From positions 1-58,757 of the forward strand of contig JAFGTC010000218.1 in assembly GCA_016934335.1 (NCBI GenBank): 58,757 nucleotides of DNA, read 5' to 3'. The stretch is from Candidatus Omnitrophota bacterium. GTDB lineage: Bacteria > Hinthialibacterota > Hinthialibacteria > Hinthialibacterales > Hinthialibacteraceae. The notes beneath the pieces were generated by a model, which worked only from the letters and a program-made list of their open reading frames with translations, did not search any database and had not been told where the DNA came from. This document shows, piece by piece, positions 53,501 through 57,965 of the stretch; within the stretch, counting starts at the first letter, position 1, and each line of letters opens with the position of its first letter. The translations under genes were made by a program, and so were the position numbers.

Positions 53501-54050
53501 TTTTGATTATTACAACCCCCGAGACTTCAAATTCGCCGCAATCCTGGAGAACGCCGATCAGGTTGTGATTGGTCATTATACCGAGAATGGCGCAGTGATC
53601 GACGCCGGTGTGGATTACTCGATCAAATCCAGCCAGATCTATGATTTGAATGCATCTATCATCAATGAGAAAGCGAGCATTTTCATTGATGGCCAGGAAA
53701 TTGTCAGCTATGAATTCAACAGCCTTATCACGGATGGCGAGATCGGTTTGCTGACAATGGACGTCGCCGGCCTGTTTGATGATTTTGAAGTGCGAGGAGA
53801 CGATCCCGCTTACCTCGATAATTCCGGCGATGAAGAAGGGGGCATATCTCCGGCGAGCCTTTCAGAAAATCATACCGATCAAACCTTATTCGTTTTCGAT
53901 GATGTCAACGGCGCTCTAATGGACAAAGAATGCAGTGACGCTATTGTGGCAATCCAAAAACTGGCGATTACCGCAGCGCCTTCGAATCATGAAGTAACTC
54001 TGAAGCCAGCCAATGTCAACGCCGATTGGATGATCAAAGCGGCATTATAA
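35574..54050 (+). CDS. Giant LEPR-XLL-type, RTX-repeat surface protein
   Basis: This is a protein of about 6,158 residues in one unbroken frame. Near the N-terminus, HFEAMESRILLSAND (about 47-61) is a LEPR-XLL-like sorting motif, with MESR in place of LEPR. Residues about 420-2,300 hold 13 flagellin-IN-like repeats. Residues about 2,300-3,430 are acidic beta-rich sequence with an EF-hand-like loop (DPNRDGKVRIDE, residue 3,293). Residues about 3,436-5,560 are RTX-type GGxGxDxxx calcium-binding repeats. Two LamG-like domains follow (about 5,730-5,906 and 5,925-6,079). I choose ATG 35574 (GAGGAG upstream) over TTG 35520. It is probably exported by the upstream HlyD/M50 proteins and acts as a very large adhesin or surface layer protein. 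Confidence 0.88.
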   Translation: MIDQTSVMIPRQLASMYHRCKKRIFKDRSRRNGLLYTPSPRRARPAHFEAMESRILLSANDLIPGIVADVTAGLDAWGDQIQELIDNDSHFGEYVPGVLDFDPESQEQFVPTMRELLEAEVDIDEDGEVESDFVESTLNDIDNAGDGGGEVEFGEYYHQYFVDPVHDWLEAYFPHGSDDADKLNNFLYEFGIYLESDPPFPFPYDYDDLDQEPQNIFISLTPTLDMEVSLDDSRIVSNELQWDIDFSLTFKEDFTIDLGAQADELEIAFPDENTKIDLHSTVAFSITIGMDVDEAEFYLIPLSELDIHVKTPDDNLTNTEINIGFLGAKTGSDANQNYYSLNMPVKSVVKDPSDPKALGFENVPASSSVGVIIADESPDSFVLEHDVDFLLTLGDHDFEAEKIEVTEESTQEHVEGSLTIPENQTIDDLIEDIEDAVIAVNSDLAELLTIDEDGGKIRISLPATDSDLLGFDQDQYAADTLIASNDPVAFDFDDDVAFLVSLDGAVPYLIVLPETDSALDHLGFDPTATASLPDLTANQAPVFPVDPNFSLTITDGGGSTASVGIVLSSQTDITNLISAINAELAAKSFTKVIADKQDGKVVFKDDTPDSSLTSIQVSGGEEIGFDAVQISVLSLTGDNIDLPSAEDAHIDLYLDGGATPIKLTIDMSGAATPDSARDAINAALQNAGVSEIVAVHDGSKITLQLDESNPDADIDSFEIEIPKVTEGNASLNDLVKDIDRALDDLGITDIDALASGASIKLDATGHTLEIVNTLTLDADGKITTSDLEDVNYDELFSVIDPAGDPLAKFDVNLTIKADAGIYQTDGATPYRPEHILKVDINPFTDTVLEDTEGIDRLSFLITDDADDPLIQNLRSDPDSIIGFDEMLDFNVLGASEVIALISQLQGWLDRLQQTEWLTGFETPFTESALSDWLDLGDMIEDAMLMDDGDDGFQPTPDLPEGDIADIGKLLDYITINGSKSLAVTFVTAQDLANRLNNLGLLPDSKKVQYDAGKKQLTYDVSLEHTLADVQVPIDFNLNLEPLVDVFSDSTVRLLATGYLQASLGLIMGPEGVALETSTTLQEIYGDDHDRVISDNLAVTGAEDVSLISGRLTDDAHFDISIDQGGIITTAEVTVYAAPYSDNGTVISGANDNVTLDDLVDDINNSLKYAKDASSDATVDLTGLIEAAHDGQRIILKSINSNIDSFEIDSSSGDPAFNQLGLQPEKASTVYAAGERDAIVKLSHDAVLHFEINNSGLSKAVTISKSNTAENKSYADLLNDINAALDAANLEDLIYASREGNQIVFSAVDESVSTFKITPETSTSTAAIAVRELGFEAEQIAGVFLVGENDVLSPFGRLTADAEFKVKINDGSFVTVNIDADDTNGTNDANGNSKGDVGFDPDTAVANASIEDLVEDVNNALPGALSGKIVADYDGQKIILRAADDSVYKIEISADADDPAATEMGLSANQTVEPELMLIANNNAPSYFGPRAAANFDLEIGDGSFVGTHSISVGAEELIDNLEGTQSNRTNTLDNQSVFALVNDVNHVLEDAFSVDGLSDALLWSPIQALQDGNRLALRAVDSEIITGSDLTSFTLEGGASFDIVLNGGSPISISVDEVSSDNPDINDVVANVNLALFDALGGKVRAEANGNAIRFRTIDSSVVIDSVNGGDFGFDGTETAASDTISDFTIHIANGSDPAVTDLKLRPLDGPSVLSGAVDIDADNADLVIYTRDGGVYPVELDGAQNIGDIINAIENTIDASSGTTDKVTVEINGSALDLVELASDAVVLKAGAPSPTLTNGHTATFTIIVDNGTPVPVSVSAGGSDLSGVDLENAINTALSAKGLGAITASHVDGVLTLSSDFSDCKIITLTTEADDPTAAELGFKETQTAVFRVDTLHGSPSGLWLGLFAADSNLLDISEGVLPDGRIEGDSIGSEEIINRFFVRQVDSETDILSADAVISALPHLTEGVTPITFNFTSQANKARFNVSINEIGAQTVQLNSAFNNIHYLVNGPHGINEKLSQIDADPSDLDPDISGKLGDYIHAYVQGDKIVFEATDLAVNKFTITAEADNYFGLDASQTSVNGIEAEALFGFVGVSLTGNGKMEGEVGISLDDPSGDEEITLTDLLLALSDGDGDGLPDLDTVIKHPTFESPSGKIELEVSLSPDLSAIGLSSDAKIELAVENFGNPFTTDAVYLTGENSVISTYDLSEDAVFALRIDNGPEKTITVASGNNADSTELEGKINQALDMAGLADKLSASITGGHVQLTVLDEAIGVIALSAAADSTAVSELGFDTTQTSVNPKKAIINLTEFDLGSLAQFNEIDFSNILLVLKQAADFLSQYADQEYLDTEIPVIGVSLNDLLGVADRFTQAVEDIEQNPALTIQFVEQKMRETFGLPEGSSAFTLDIVEVDADLDSVLETLLRVDLHLPLSFSKALPIGFDLDYEAFRLEGEAGLGASGSLDVNLGLGVDLSDPQDVYLFHRNTGISGELNAAADTLTFNAAIGPLGVFIDEGNAEFGIDFDFAHQDGYDASQNNSTISLEDVSSIFDQFDPALTGSINLILPLYAPTPSNYLGDIGYEATLSLGSPTLQIEDTIKLPDLTGLNFDDFDLFNNLPLLIDAFDLFLDGVQDIMDGEIFGLSLPFIGDNLSGAADFIEDLQTGIIHPFRDWVENAPERLGELVQNFLFAALGPGDAGLENYDFGISDGLDILKNYDGSDLEDKTSYSDDDVDAAIHYWGLGSETENDDGTDFAQWDFRLGTSYEPDVDIDFDIGFPALGLESDANLGLNLDWELITGLGISLDDGAYLNISPDPENDGANPELIVNLDAYILPESILTGRLAFLQLEIKSRGDDFDGDANDNRLVEMGKVTEPSDGDPTMFHAEFSVDLIEKEASGDDAKKLSFTELGSLGVNLGLSADAEVNLDLTAKFNEDIIPDTVASLLPSINAQFVLDWHQDFLSDEGKNFDLADGLELVEFRDVDIDLGSFLGDTLGPFVEKIQEITGPIQPVIDIATMRIPVLSDLAGRKITLIDIAGMTGYVNPALIYAIADIITFVNKIPASPGELIIPLGDFNIFDKDAGSTAEFAEQLSSPNFNLSSDSDSFKINDFLPDDLDLNKVLGEIDNLIGGSSGQKKKDAELVKSVVSGSSGESGWAFPFLEDPSEIFGVLLGRPMTLVTYDLAPFSMEFRYRQSFPIWGPLFAVITGEAGFSIDFAFGYDTEGIARFIDSYNPLDLITGFFVSDTDLPKGTGGTDVPEVTASAGIFAGAEINLGVASAGVEGGIIATINFDLFDPNRDGKVRIDELVNTFLYEVRTGNPVLAPMAIFDIYGDVSAQLRAFIKFLFFEKTFNITPPITLFEFSIPFDREPILATERGDDALLLHIGPNSEARLNGNTNDFGETINVDYSGGEFEVWSNELGVPQSIAQEYSGNKIIVYGGEGDDIININVGNNAIPVEIYGGSGNDKITVTGDAIVTVFGDLGNDVIATGNGADVIYGGLGDDTITSGGGDDIIFGDTGSLRMADNGQKERIRSLVGDQDGADTIKSGGGNDIVFGGGGADTVYGDDDATLSGDPANDNDLIFGDGGRFDFDENGQIPHNSPTVDISKLKVSGLVGYDDKLFGNAGMDTILGGKGNDLIDGGAGDDQLLGDAGFDTIYGGSDQDDIWGGSEDDIIFGKRDPEATEYDDLDGSGDEPLESSPDGADNIYGEAGNDFIRGNAGADIVYGDRGADIIFGDEDDDTIYGEGDSDIIFGGKDSDIIVAGAGNDIVFGDDGLVGYFGFFTETPGSQYVDIGISGSRIRADGATGNKLIGDGDESLFDAFSGLDDGLELTRDVFITQVKDSDGDDIIAGGEGDDIVLGGAGNDWIGGDIPIIQTDEDGSPKIFSDGDIDLGGGDWVKLITELPDINPFGDDVLIGDGGGILQYQRQFRTIATIEDASHPGIDHIFGDNGADIAFGGTSGDVVYGGHRAALGAVEEELDENGDPIPGEYDDADILLGDNGRIDLFYGQVYAITATDQVENTGGADQMYGREDDDIILGGVNNGGSDELEGDDGDDVILGDNGVLEFGLGAVELIAENEATLELGELESDPYFYIKINDESAAKVTVPKADYEDMDALVAAIETALEAAEPIDGSASVDLSGIIDVGYSGQHITLSKIDGSVERFLVTTTSSGELGFDMRQTAPDLSKLDRIRSTPYDDLDNDPPTPAGGLGGVDIISGNAGQDVIIAGVGGDTVYGYDDDDSGIETDEADVILGDNGQIDLLTPQDKEGEIIVFGGAVERIATTDDDNDTGGGDTIRGNIGDDIILGGVNGASDGSDYLYGNEDDDVILGDNGVLLFNEDGDLSAVDRIYTSPYNLAQDALLGGVDYIYGNAGRDAAFGGVEGDFIYGDDDSAGAGALDLNDILVGDNGEILLSGRIIGKILILDSAVNYITTTDDEETSGAGDLIMGNAGSDILIGGVNDGGIDRLHGDADAPDADAPGLYDAGDTILGDNGLLDFDDGDGNLTTLDLIQTFDTGVLGAKDFILGNDGDDIAMGGTGGDVIYGDFYAEIDANGDVAGDILKSPAPGEDILMGDGGEIAYVNGDFNVIRTIETNQGGFDIVQGNDLSDIIMGGFDGDWLYGEAPFDDLDLVMDDEGASRGGDDWILGDNGRLDYMLSEDHVAGRPDIPDPVTLDNESNPDQSTLDRVTTTDPTDGGEDVIRGNAGDDAIFGGTNKDLIWGDTSDEHPDYNDGHDGDDLIFGDHGKIYPTVEMETLPGEAENPYYDPDLVNNNFFAIDTNKDDLGGDDVIFGNGGNDAILGQQGDDVMFGGTDSDIIIGGHNIAGQASESDAEQAHDELDDMDEALKHSITSGVLADKNPIAEHDMNDVMDGGGGDDIMTGDNAIVIRQADSVSPRYQLLRDGELYVMQEEDLGGLYPVDAGFLPDILSTPQRKPESDVGYTILLLDHSDAIQIDAAEQPSNPRVFGNDVMAGGSEDDEMFGQSGDDIMQGDGSIALVDDDDEVIEFDPSPDAPPLFTIYDDPSEPMTYFEIVDQERNEDLSDAQYEMRLLFSVEESESDGDDYMEGDGGNDRMYGDLGQDDMIGGASNLYGLNEEGLIFYSDSAAELASDLRPDGADLMYGGAGNPDRLARNDYLGSGTNNAPKDESLISLNNRHARDADSILGDNGNIYRLVEVVDSENHTEYLTFNYDAFYNGDIRIIPRAVELIDYEYEFAFDGTSVSAVFEGIGFGDLIYGESGDDSIHGMTGDDVIFGNSEDDDLYGEQGGDWISGGTGEDGILGDDGLIKTSRNDLNAEPLYGIAALNPDQGALKNNEDADPYALNAEVTTPGNIQRAVINVENELKKTIDLVAFNLENDDIPVNDIIYGGLNNDWIHAGDGDDAVLGGEALPLYYEARTYDAQGNLVQDYGFEQINELLQKQQNEAPDNPSDLTENPFWFAIAPYNPGDILVYDGKEIIDGNFKTGKTRQEFNLYDEFNPRRKIMLDANGEAVETEAEAVFDFLLNFDEAEGPDGYPYLGDNEVALPTDGDDRIFGDLGNDWIVGGTGRDHIYGGRGDDLLNMDDNHDSGAGGKVKPHDPPQDALDNTQSDEYQAYADIAYGGGGRDVLLMNTGADRAIDWVGEYNSYLVPFSPFGAFHISRTLQPQLPEFLYALSESDGLDVTVPDGARYVEQNAQDDRIDEPDPLRDGEPYGELGMVRQTDFDWQEQTGAPNDPQPGNYQGKREIMRRELFTDDSVTSHFSADAGEWSILNGAYQAAPEARGEEAVSIYHLDEMQPSYMEILATVNLDKAMKGYQSNAFIIFDYQSETDFKFAGVDAGLNKIRIGHRTEDGWIVDVQTNMQFKAKADLNLTLVMDGATATIWVNEDKHASFDFGNPLNDGYIGLGSDNSAARFDEFQVQKLTPDLTFSIPIDFSSAEENPFTPKLGDWRIDEKREEYEGDILPGGDLAISTLSLDVAPSSMLEMEAFIQTSDQAGLVFDYYNPRDFKFAAILENADQVVIGHYTENGAVIDAGVDYSIKSSQIYDLNASIINEKASIFIDGQEIVSYEFNSLITDGEIGLLTMDVAGLFDDFEVRGDDPAYLDNSGDEEGGISPASLSENHTDQTLFVFDDVNGALMDKECSDAIVAIQKLAITAAPSNHEVTLKPANVNADWMIKAAL
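36835..42479 (+). repeat. Thirteen flagellin-IN-like protein repeats
   Basis: Thirteen diverged copies of about 80-130 residues share a pattern: a strand like FxVxIDxG, then DLVDDINNAL, then VxAxxxGQKIILxxxDxSVxxFxI, then ELGFxxxQT. This resembles the flagellin/hook-associated 'IN' motif fold. Copies begin near 36835, 37195, 37500, 37750, 38900, 39290, 39630, 40020, 40370, 40740, 40970, 41510 and 42200. The likeness is by eye; no alignment was run. Confidence 0.65.
45881..52260 (+). repeat. RTX-type calcium-binding repeat region
   Basis: About 2,100 residues of nonapeptide-type repeats (GGxGxDxxx and variants such as IYGNAGDDIILGG). They are arranged in short blocks, each usually followed by a [VI]LGDNG-x-[hydrophobic] segment of about 20-40 residues that recurs about 16 times. 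In secreted RTX proteins such repeats fold as a beta-roll on binding calcium outside the cell. Confidence 0.9.
47806..48120 (+). repeat. Stray IN-like repeat inside the RTX region
   Basis: A single copy of the N-terminal repeat type (FYIKINDESAAKVTV, then ALVAAIETALEAAE, SGQHITLSKIDGSVERFLV and ELGFDMRQTA) is placed between RTX blocks, more than 5 kb from the other copies. It follows an ILGDNG segment directly. Confidence 0.7.
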
Positions 54051-54079
54051 AAATCGAGTGCGGTTGTATTACTCTAAAA

Positions 54080-54127
54080 AGGCATTGATTGCGTCACAAA
54101 GATTAAAACGCGGTCAATGCTTTTTTG
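54080..54127 (+). terminator. Terminator of the giant gene
   Basis: A 13-bp stem with two G-U pairs, GCATTGATTGCGT and ACGCGGTCAATGC (54082-54094 and 54108-54120), has a 13-base loop and is followed by TTTTTT. It begins 30 bases after the giant gene's stop. Confidence 0.85.
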
Positions 54128-54294
54128 ATCCCGAGTTTTCTTCTATTGCAGCCTTTTCTTTCATAAGAAGGACTTTCTGTCATTTCTTGAGAGTACTCTT
54201 GTTTTTATCCTCAGGGAATTCAATACTATTTATAAACATCGGCGAATCGGCTTATCCATGCAAATCAAAAATAAGAAATTGGAGGAGAATGGAC

Positions 54295-55947
54295 ATGAGA
54301 AAAGATGTAATCGTTATTGTTCTATCCGCAGTATTTGCAACGGCCGGTTGGCCGGCGCCGGTCGAAGTGAATCAGTCAGGAGCGAACGGCGCCTTTCAAA
54401 CCATCCAAGAGGCGATCGACAGCGGGGCGGATGTAATCACTATCACCGACAGCGCCGTCTACGAAGAGAATCTCGAAATCGGAGACCCATTCGATGGAGG
54501 AACGGCCGTTACTCTAACGTCAAATCAGACCGGAGATCTTCGCCCCGTGATTACTCCCACCGAACCCAAACCCTACCTCGAAGTACATCGAGCTGATATG
54601 GATCGCGGCGCCGGATTCGGATTATTCGCGGACAATTCAATAATATCCAACCTCATCATTGAAGGAAATCCCGACATGGACATCACCTCCGTCGGTCTGG
54701 GAGCGTTGTTTATAATGGCGAATAACGTGGTAATCGAAAATTGCCTGTTTCGCCCCCGCGCCGGAACCGAACGCCAGATCAATTATCCCAATAGCCTGGT
54801 TTTCGTCGCCCAAGAAGGCGACCATGAGGTCGCCGTGCTCAATGGGCGCAATGGAGACGGCTGCATCTTTCGCCAGTGTGAATTTTCCGGCGTAGCGACG
54901 GATGCGGACGTCGAACCGACCTTGGATACTGCTGGATATCTAACCGCCAACGAAAACGGTCAATCGGCGACTCTCTGCCGCATGGATCATTTCACCAACG
55001 GCGACGATATTATCATTGCCTTCGAAGATTGCTATTTCCATCATTCCTATGACGCCGGCGTCTTTCCCTCCAACCGCGGTTCGGGCGCTGGAAGTTTAAC
55101 GCTGGAATTTACTCGCTGCCGATTCGATGCATTCGGTAAATTCGCCGTTCGCGGGCGCGGTTCAAATCTCATTGTCGACCAATCCGTCTTCACCCGAACC
55201 AACCAGAATCGCAATGGAGATGGTGAAAATTCAGCCGTCGCCATTCAAACCCAAGACGGGCACAATTGTAATGCAACCGTGACGAATTGCGTCTTTGTGA
55301 ATTGCGGCAGCGCAAACGCCCAGCGCGGATATTATGGCGGCGTGCATAACCATAACGCCGGCGAAATGATTGTCGATCATTGCACGTTCGACTTATGCCT
55401 GAACGGCGTCACCGCCGGAATGGGAGGCGGATCGGATCAAACAAAAGTCATCGTCACAAACAGTATATTCCATCGCATTGGATACAATGCCCCCCCAGCC
55501 GTCGATGCGGAGGGCTTGCCGTTGGAAGGAAGCGAGTTGTTGGATGAAAACGGCCTGTATCCCGCTTGGGAATGGGGAGTCATTACCAATTTTTCCGGCA
55601 ATTCGATCTGGTCGGCCGCATTCAACAACGCCATATCCGAGGTTGCGGTCATCAATATCGAAAACTGTCTCGTCGGCGAAATTGCCAACGAGGATGACCG
55701 AATCTGGGGAGACGTTATTTTAGACGGGCTCGATGTCAAAGATAATGTTTTGGGATGCCGCTTGTATTGCGGCTACGAAGACGGGTTGGTCAACGGGCTG
55801 GATTCCGTTATTCGCGAAACTCCCGTATTTTTGAATACGGATCCGGATTCTGATTCTCCTTACCAACTCGATCCCGATTCTCCCGGACAGGGATTGGGCG
55901 CCGTCTTTGAAAGCACTCCCGTATCCAATTGGGAATTGCATGAATAG
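54295..55947 (+). CDS. Secreted parallel beta-helix protein with C-terminal WELHE end
   Basis: This is a protein of about 550 residues with a signal peptide (VIVIVLSAVFATAGWPA). FQTIQEAIDSGADVITITDS and the phrase VYEENLEIG are the usual opening of right-handed beta-helix proteins (pectate-lyase-like). Many short strands with NCVF/DHCTF turns (NCLFRPRAG, QCEFSGVA, RCRFDAFGKFAVRG, VDHCTFDLC) follow. No lyase active site is obvious. The final residues are PVSNWELHE, matching two other secreted proteins of the window. I choose ATG 54295, seven bases after GGAGGAG; an in-frame ATG at 54289 is too close. The frame open from 54058 lacks support. Confidence 0.82.
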   Translation: MRKDVIVIVLSAVFATAGWPAPVEVNQSGANGAFQTIQEAIDSGADVITITDSAVYEENLEIGDPFDGGTAVTLTSNQTGDLRPVITPTEPKPYLEVHRADMDRGAGFGLFADNSIISNLIIEGNPDMDITSVGLGALFIMANNVVIENCLFRPRAGTERQINYPNSLVFVAQEGDHEVAVLNGRNGDGCIFRQCEFSGVATDADVEPTLDTAGYLTANENGQSATLCRMDHFTNGDDIIIAFEDCYFHHSYDAGVFPSNRGSGAGSLTLEFTRCRFDAFGKFAVRGRGSNLIVDQSVFTRTNQNRNGDGENSAVAIQTQDGHNCNATVTNCVFVNCGSANAQRGYYGGVHNHNAGEMIVDHCTFDLCLNGVTAGMGGGSDQTKVIVTNSIFHRIGYNAPPAVDAEGLPLEGSELLDENGLYPAWEWGVITNFSGNSIWSAAFNNAISEVAVINIENCLVGEIANEDDRIWGDVILDGLDVKDNVLGCRLYCGYEDGLVNGLDSVIRETPVFLNTDPDSDSPYQLDPDSPGQGLGAVFESTPVSNWELHE

Positions 55948-56070
55948 GAAAGAGAGGAAATCTCCAGGTTGGTATCTATCTGTGAGGTTAATTTCCCCCA
56001 ATCACTCTGGAATGGTATGCGAGTCAAAAAATGATAAAACAACACATCGAGTCAAAAAGGGTGTTTAACT

Positions 56071-57240
56071 ATGCAGATAAACCGGCGTACGTTCATTCAA
56101 CTCACATCGGCGGGAATGGCGGGTGTTTCTCTGAGCGAATCAACCGCCCGGGCTGACGCAGTGATGAGAATCACCCAGCCTTTCCACGGCGCTGTATTGA
56201 ATTATCGACATGGGAAAAAGGAAAACGGCGGATTGCGCATTGAGGTGCTCGGAGAAGCGCCTCTGCGCGATCTTGTCGTAGTCAACAATCGACCAGCCCG
56301 GCGAGAAGGGAGTCAATTTGCGTCTTCCATCCTTCTGACGGATAAGGAAACCGACATCACCGCCGTCTCGGAAGGCAGTCAGGGGCGTCTTGAACACCGT
56401 GTTCGTGTGGTTTGGGATAAAGGCTCGTTTCCTCGATACCGTTTTTCTATCGACGACAACAGTTTCTTTCTGCGCGATATCGCCCGGAAACAATACAAAT
56501 CACTCTTCGATTGCTTTTATCTCGACATCCTGCGCAGCCTCAACCAGAAATACGGCGCCCGCTTCGTCTTGAATATTTATTACACGACCGAAGACGGCTT
56601 TGAAATCCCTCAATTCCCGGATCGCTACAAAAGTGAATGGCAGGATAACGCCGATTGGCTGAAACTCGCATTCCATGCTTACGCCAATATGCCCGACCGA
56701 CCCTATCAACATGCTTCCGCGTCTAAACTTATCGGAGATCTCGATCTTGTAGCGGAACAGATCCACCGTTTCGCAGGGGAAGCAGTCTACTCGCCGCCTA
56801 CCGTGATTCACTGGGGCATGGTTCAGCCCGCCGCGTTGAAGCCGCTCGCAGAGCGAGGAGTGCGAGCGTTGAGCGGCTACTTTAGCCGAGTAGACAGTGG
56901 ATGGGACGTAAACTACTTGATAGATGACGACCGATCCGCCTACCTGGCCCGAAACGACGCACTCATGGATTTTGAAAGCGGGATCGTTTTTTCCAAAGTC
57001 GATATCGTTTGCAACAATGTGCCGGTGGAGAAGATCATCCCGCTTTTGGATCCGCTTAGCCGTCATCCCGACACGGCGGAGATTATGGATATGTTCACTC
57101 ACGAGCAATATTTCTGGCCTTTTTACAAAAACTACATCCACGATCATGGAAAGCGCTTGGAAGCAGCCATCCGCTGGGCGACTGAGAAAGGATATAAACC
57201 GGTCTTTTTTCACGAAGGTCTTTTAGGAAATACAGCATAG
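56071..57240 (+). CDS. Tat-exported polysaccharide deacetylase-like protein
   Basis: This 389-residue protein starts with a twin-arginine leader, NRRTFIQLTSAGMAGVSLS, so it should be exported folded. After an N-terminal beta segment (to about residue 120), the sequence FSIDDNSFFLRDIAR carries an Asp pair, and LAFHAYANMPDRPYQ a later His, in positions like those of NodB-type (polysaccharide deacetylase-like) TIM-barrel hydrolases. The classic HSxxHP motif is not present, so the metal site may differ or be lost. DMFTHEQYFWPFYKNY is well suited to an active-site wall. Substrate unknown. It follows the beta-helix gene by 123 bases. Confidence 0.6.
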   Translation: MQINRRTFIQLTSAGMAGVSLSESTARADAVMRITQPFHGAVLNYRHGKKENGGLRIEVLGEAPLRDLVVVNNRPARREGSQFASSILLTDKETDITAVSEGSQGRLEHRVRVVWDKGSFPRYRFSIDDNSFFLRDIARKQYKSLFDCFYLDILRSLNQKYGARFVLNIYYTTEDGFEIPQFPDRYKSEWQDNADWLKLAFHAYANMPDRPYQHASASKLIGDLDLVAEQIHRFAGEAVYSPPTVIHWGMVQPAALKPLAERGVRALSGYFSRVDSGWDVNYLIDDDRSAYLARNDALMDFESGIVFSKVDIVCNNVPVEKIIPLLDPLSRHPDTAEIMDMFTHEQYFWPFYKNYIHDHGKRLEAAIRWATEKGYKPVFFHEGLLGNTA

Positions 57241-57514
57241 ACAAACAGTGAAATGCGACTCATCGCACTCCTCTGCACTACATCCTACATAGCATCCTGT
57301 GCATCCTCGAACATGAAAAAATAAAAACGAATAACCAGCGAAACAAAAATCAACGAATTTGCGATCGTGAATCGCCTGCCACTTGTCAATTCACGAATTT
57401 CTATACATAATATCGCGGTAAAACATGGAAGATCATCGGTTTTTTCTCGATTTAATCCACAAAGCGAATATCAATTTGCATGAGGATCAACGAAGGTCTT
57501 CAAGTTAGATCATT

Positions 57515-57588
57515 GGGCCATTAGCTCAACTAGGCAGAGCATCCGACTCTTAATCGGCAGGTTGAAGGTTCGATTCCTTCATGGCCCA
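57515..57588 (+). tRNA. tRNA-Lys (anticodon CTT)
   Basis: The 74-base sequence folds as a full cloverleaf: acceptor GGGCCAT/ATGGCCC, D stem GCTC/GAGC, T arm GAAGG-TTCGATT-CCTTC. The anticodon loop CTCTTAA gives CTT, which reads AAG (Lys). The anticodon stem has a T-C mismatch at its first pair (27-43). The 3' CCA is not encoded. Mobile-element remnants begin just downstream. Confidence 0.95.
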
Positions 57589-57656
57589 CTCCCTAACCTC
57601 CTCAAAACCATTACTTTACGAACAGGCCCTCTATACAGAAAAATTCCCAAAATCAC

Positions 57657-57677
57657 TTTTGCCTGATTTTTGCCTGA
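57657..57677. repeat. Short tandem repeat beyond the tRNA
   Basis: The sequence TTTTGCCTGA occurs twice with an 11-base period (57657-57666 and 57668-57677), followed by a T-run. It lies between the tRNA and the excisionase remnant. It could be part of a terminator or an old attachment region; the function is not determined. Confidence 0.5.
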
Positions 57678-57730
57678 TTTTTTGTAATGATTGATCTTTT
57701 TTTTCAATGGAATCAAATGGATTATTTAAA

Positions 57731-57832
57731 TTAGAAGAGGGGTTCTTCAATTCGTGATTCCACCCATTCAGCGAGTTTTTTTCGGTTGAATCGTATCAAA
57801 CGTCCAACGCGAAAATGCGGAATAATTGTAAA
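57731..57832 (-). pseudogene. Excisionase-like HTH protein, C-terminal remnant
   Basis: On the minus strand a frame of 33 codons reads IIPHFRVGRLIRFNRKKLAE, then WVESR and a stop at 57731-57733. This is the typical C-terminal part of excisionase/AlpA-type (HTH_17) DNA-binding proteins, which recognise DNA in recombination and integration. The frame is cut by a stop (TAA) just upstream of it and the N-terminal HTH half is missing, so it is a fragment. It lies close to a tRNA-Lys gene, a common integration site. Confidence 0.65.
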
Positions 57833-57965
57833 TTATCGGATAATTCAGGTGTTCATCAGGTTATGGATTGGCATAGTGATAGATTCGATACGCCATCATT
57901 TCCTTGATTTGCTTTCGCCACAATTGATTTTGTTCTTTGCCGGTCGATTGATCATGTTTGACAAT

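Noticed and set aside
54058..54294. N-terminal extension of the beta-helix protein
   Set aside because: It runs through the terminator hairpin of the giant gene, has no ribosome-binding site, and a proper signal peptide begins at 54295.
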